Source of the DNA: an uncultured bacterium
GTDB taxonomy: Bacteria > Planctomycetota > UBA1135 > GCA-002686595
Direction: 5' to 3'
DNA length: 6,218 nucleotides
Assembly: GCA_913058555.1 (NCBI GenBank)
Contig: CAJXRJ010000461.1
Location: 1-6,218 of the forward strand
This document shows, piece by piece, positions 5,280 through 6,218 of this stretch. The position numbers and the translations under genes are program-made. The notes beneath the pieces are model-generated. The model saw nothing but the letters and a program-made list of their open reading frames with translations. It ran no database searches and was not told the DNA's origin. Numbering within the stretch: position 1 is the first letter of the stretch; each line of letters opens with the position of its first letter.

Positions 5280-6218
5280 CTAGCCGACTAGGTCGACGCC
5301 GCCGAGGGGGCGGCCAAGAGAAGAGGTGGGGTTTTGGGCTTGGGATTCGAGGCTCGCGCCCAGGGCGGCGCGGAGGGTGCCCGTGGGAGCCCCGGAGATG
5401 TCCTGGGAGGCTCGTGCGTTGCCGCCTCCCCGTGATTCGGCGCCTTTCTGCCCGCTTTGGCCGGGCATGTCGCGCTGTGGTTCGTCCTTGGCAGCGTCGT
5501 CCATCAGGTAGAGCTCGAGCTCGACGGACTCGTTGCCGTCCTTGGAAAGCCAAGCGCGCAGTTCCGGCGCGTGGGCTTCGAGGACGCTGAGGGTTTCCGC
5601 GCTCTCCGCGGCGATGGAGGCGGTGACCTGCCCCCCATCCACACGGATGCGCACGTCCAGGCGGCCGAGGTCGACCGGGCGCAGCTGGAGACGCGCTTCG
5701 CGCCCGCCCGTTTGGATGCGGACCTTGAGCTGCTCGAGGATGGCCTCGGCGCGCTCCATGGCAGCGGCGCCGGGGCGCGGTGCGGCCGACGCTTGCGCGG
5801 CGGGCTTGGTGGCTGCCGCCTTCGCTTGGTTCGAGGATGAGATCGCGTTGAACTGTCCTTTCGGAAGAACCCGGGCAGCGGCCGCGAGCCCGGCCGAGGG
5901 GATTCCTTGGCCTACGGCCTTCGGGACGGCCATCGCGCCGGCCCCCATGGCGCCACGGGGCGGGGGCGGGGCCCCTTGGAAAGTCGCCCCTGGGGCGGTG
6001 GGCACCTTGTCGTCCGACGGATCGTCCGATGTCGCCCCACCGGCAGCGGACGCGTCGGTCAGGTGGCTCCCGCGCTCCTCGGAGGAGAGCTCCCCTCCGT
6101 TGCCAGAGTCCTCGGACGGCCCACGCTCTGGGTTTTCACGGGAACGCCGTGATTCAGGCTCCTCGCGGCGGCACGCGCGCCATTCAAGGCGCGAGTCAGG
6201 CCGTGGAGGACGATGTGG
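5280..6218 (-). CDS. fliK: Flagellar hook-length control protein FliK, N-terminus beyond the window
   Basis: FliK measures hook length and switches the flagellar export gate from hook to filament substrates. The frame is open from the TAG at 5280-5282 to the right edge, so 313 codons are visible and the true start is outside. The visible first 70 residues are hydrophilic and rich in Ser, Glu, Asp and Arg; a Pro/Ala-rich linker follows (about 72-153). The C-terminal Flg_hook domain lies at about 5496-5756, with AEAILEQLKVRIQTGGREAR, then LRPVDLGRLDVRIRVDGGQVTASI (split), the classic LxPxxLGxxxVxI pattern that contacts FlhB. A Gly/Ser/Gln-rich tail of about 70 residues ends the protein. The GTG at 6003-6005 is an internal codon (Val), not the start, since coding character continues upstream. 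Order fliK-flgD-flgE is conserved in many phyla. Confidence 0.9.
   Translation of the reverse strand, partial: PHRPPRPDSRLEWRACRREEPESRRSRENPERGPSEDSGNGGELSSEERGSHLTDASAAGGATSDDPSDDKVPTAPGATFQGAPPPPRGAMGAGAMAVPKAVGQGIPSAGLAAAARVLPKGQFNAISSSNQAKAAATKPAAQASAAPRPGAAAMERAEAILEQLKVRIQTGGREARLQLRPVDLGRLDVRIRVDGGQVTASIAAESAETLSVLEAHAPELRAWLSKDGNESVELELYLMDDAAKDEPQRDMPGQSGQKGAESRGGGNARASQDISGAPTGTLRAALGASLESQAQNPTSSLGRPLGGVDLVG

Noticed and set aside
6003..6005. GTG as the start of fliK
   Set aside because: The same frame stays open to the window edge with hydrophilic, FliK-like composition, so this codon is most likely internal and the gene is cut by the window.

Overview
The window is a compact, GC-rich flagellar gene block. 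All six supported genes are on the minus strand. In transcription order (right to left) they are: the 3' part of fliK (hook-length control; runs off the right edge), flgD (hook cap), flgE (hook protein), a class I SAM-dependent methyltransferase of the lysine-methyltransferase-like type, a small membrane-anchored sensor histidine kinase, and a flgF/flgG-family rod gene. No mobile elements, RNA genes or CRISPR arrays were seen. No stretch longer than about 135 bases lacks a gene.

Layout: fliK, flgD, flgE and the methyltransferase gene are separated by only 7, 53 and 42 nt, with no convincing terminator between them, so they look like one transcription unit. A short hairpin follows the methyltransferase stop, then 135 nt without a gene, then the kinase. 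After the kinase stop come a C8 tract and a perfect 17-bp-arm inverted repeat, probably the end of that transcript. A new unit then starts at flgF, preceded by a textbook -24/-12 (sigma-54, RpoN) promoter, TTGGCAC-N5-TTGC. Its predicted start point falls on or within about 2 nt of the flgF ATG, so the flgF mRNA would be leaderless or nearly so.

How the parts fit: FliK, FlgD and FlgE build and measure the hook, and FlgF belongs to the rod below it. The kinase has the full catalytic core but almost no sensory region. Its position beside a sigma-54 flagellar promoter suggests a FlgS/FlrB/FleS-like role, phosphorylating an NtrC-type activator encoded elsewhere; this is inference from context. The methyltransferase directly behind flgE could modify a flagellar protein, but its substrate cannot be read from sequence.

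Organism: high GC, the fliK-flgD-flgE order, a large FlgE with flagellin-IN-like modules, sigma-54 control of rod genes, and no Shine-Dalgarno motif in front of any of the five visible starts. This suits a high-GC Gram-negative lineage such as Planctomycetota or a former deltaproteobacterial group. The assignment is low confidence and rests on no database comparison.
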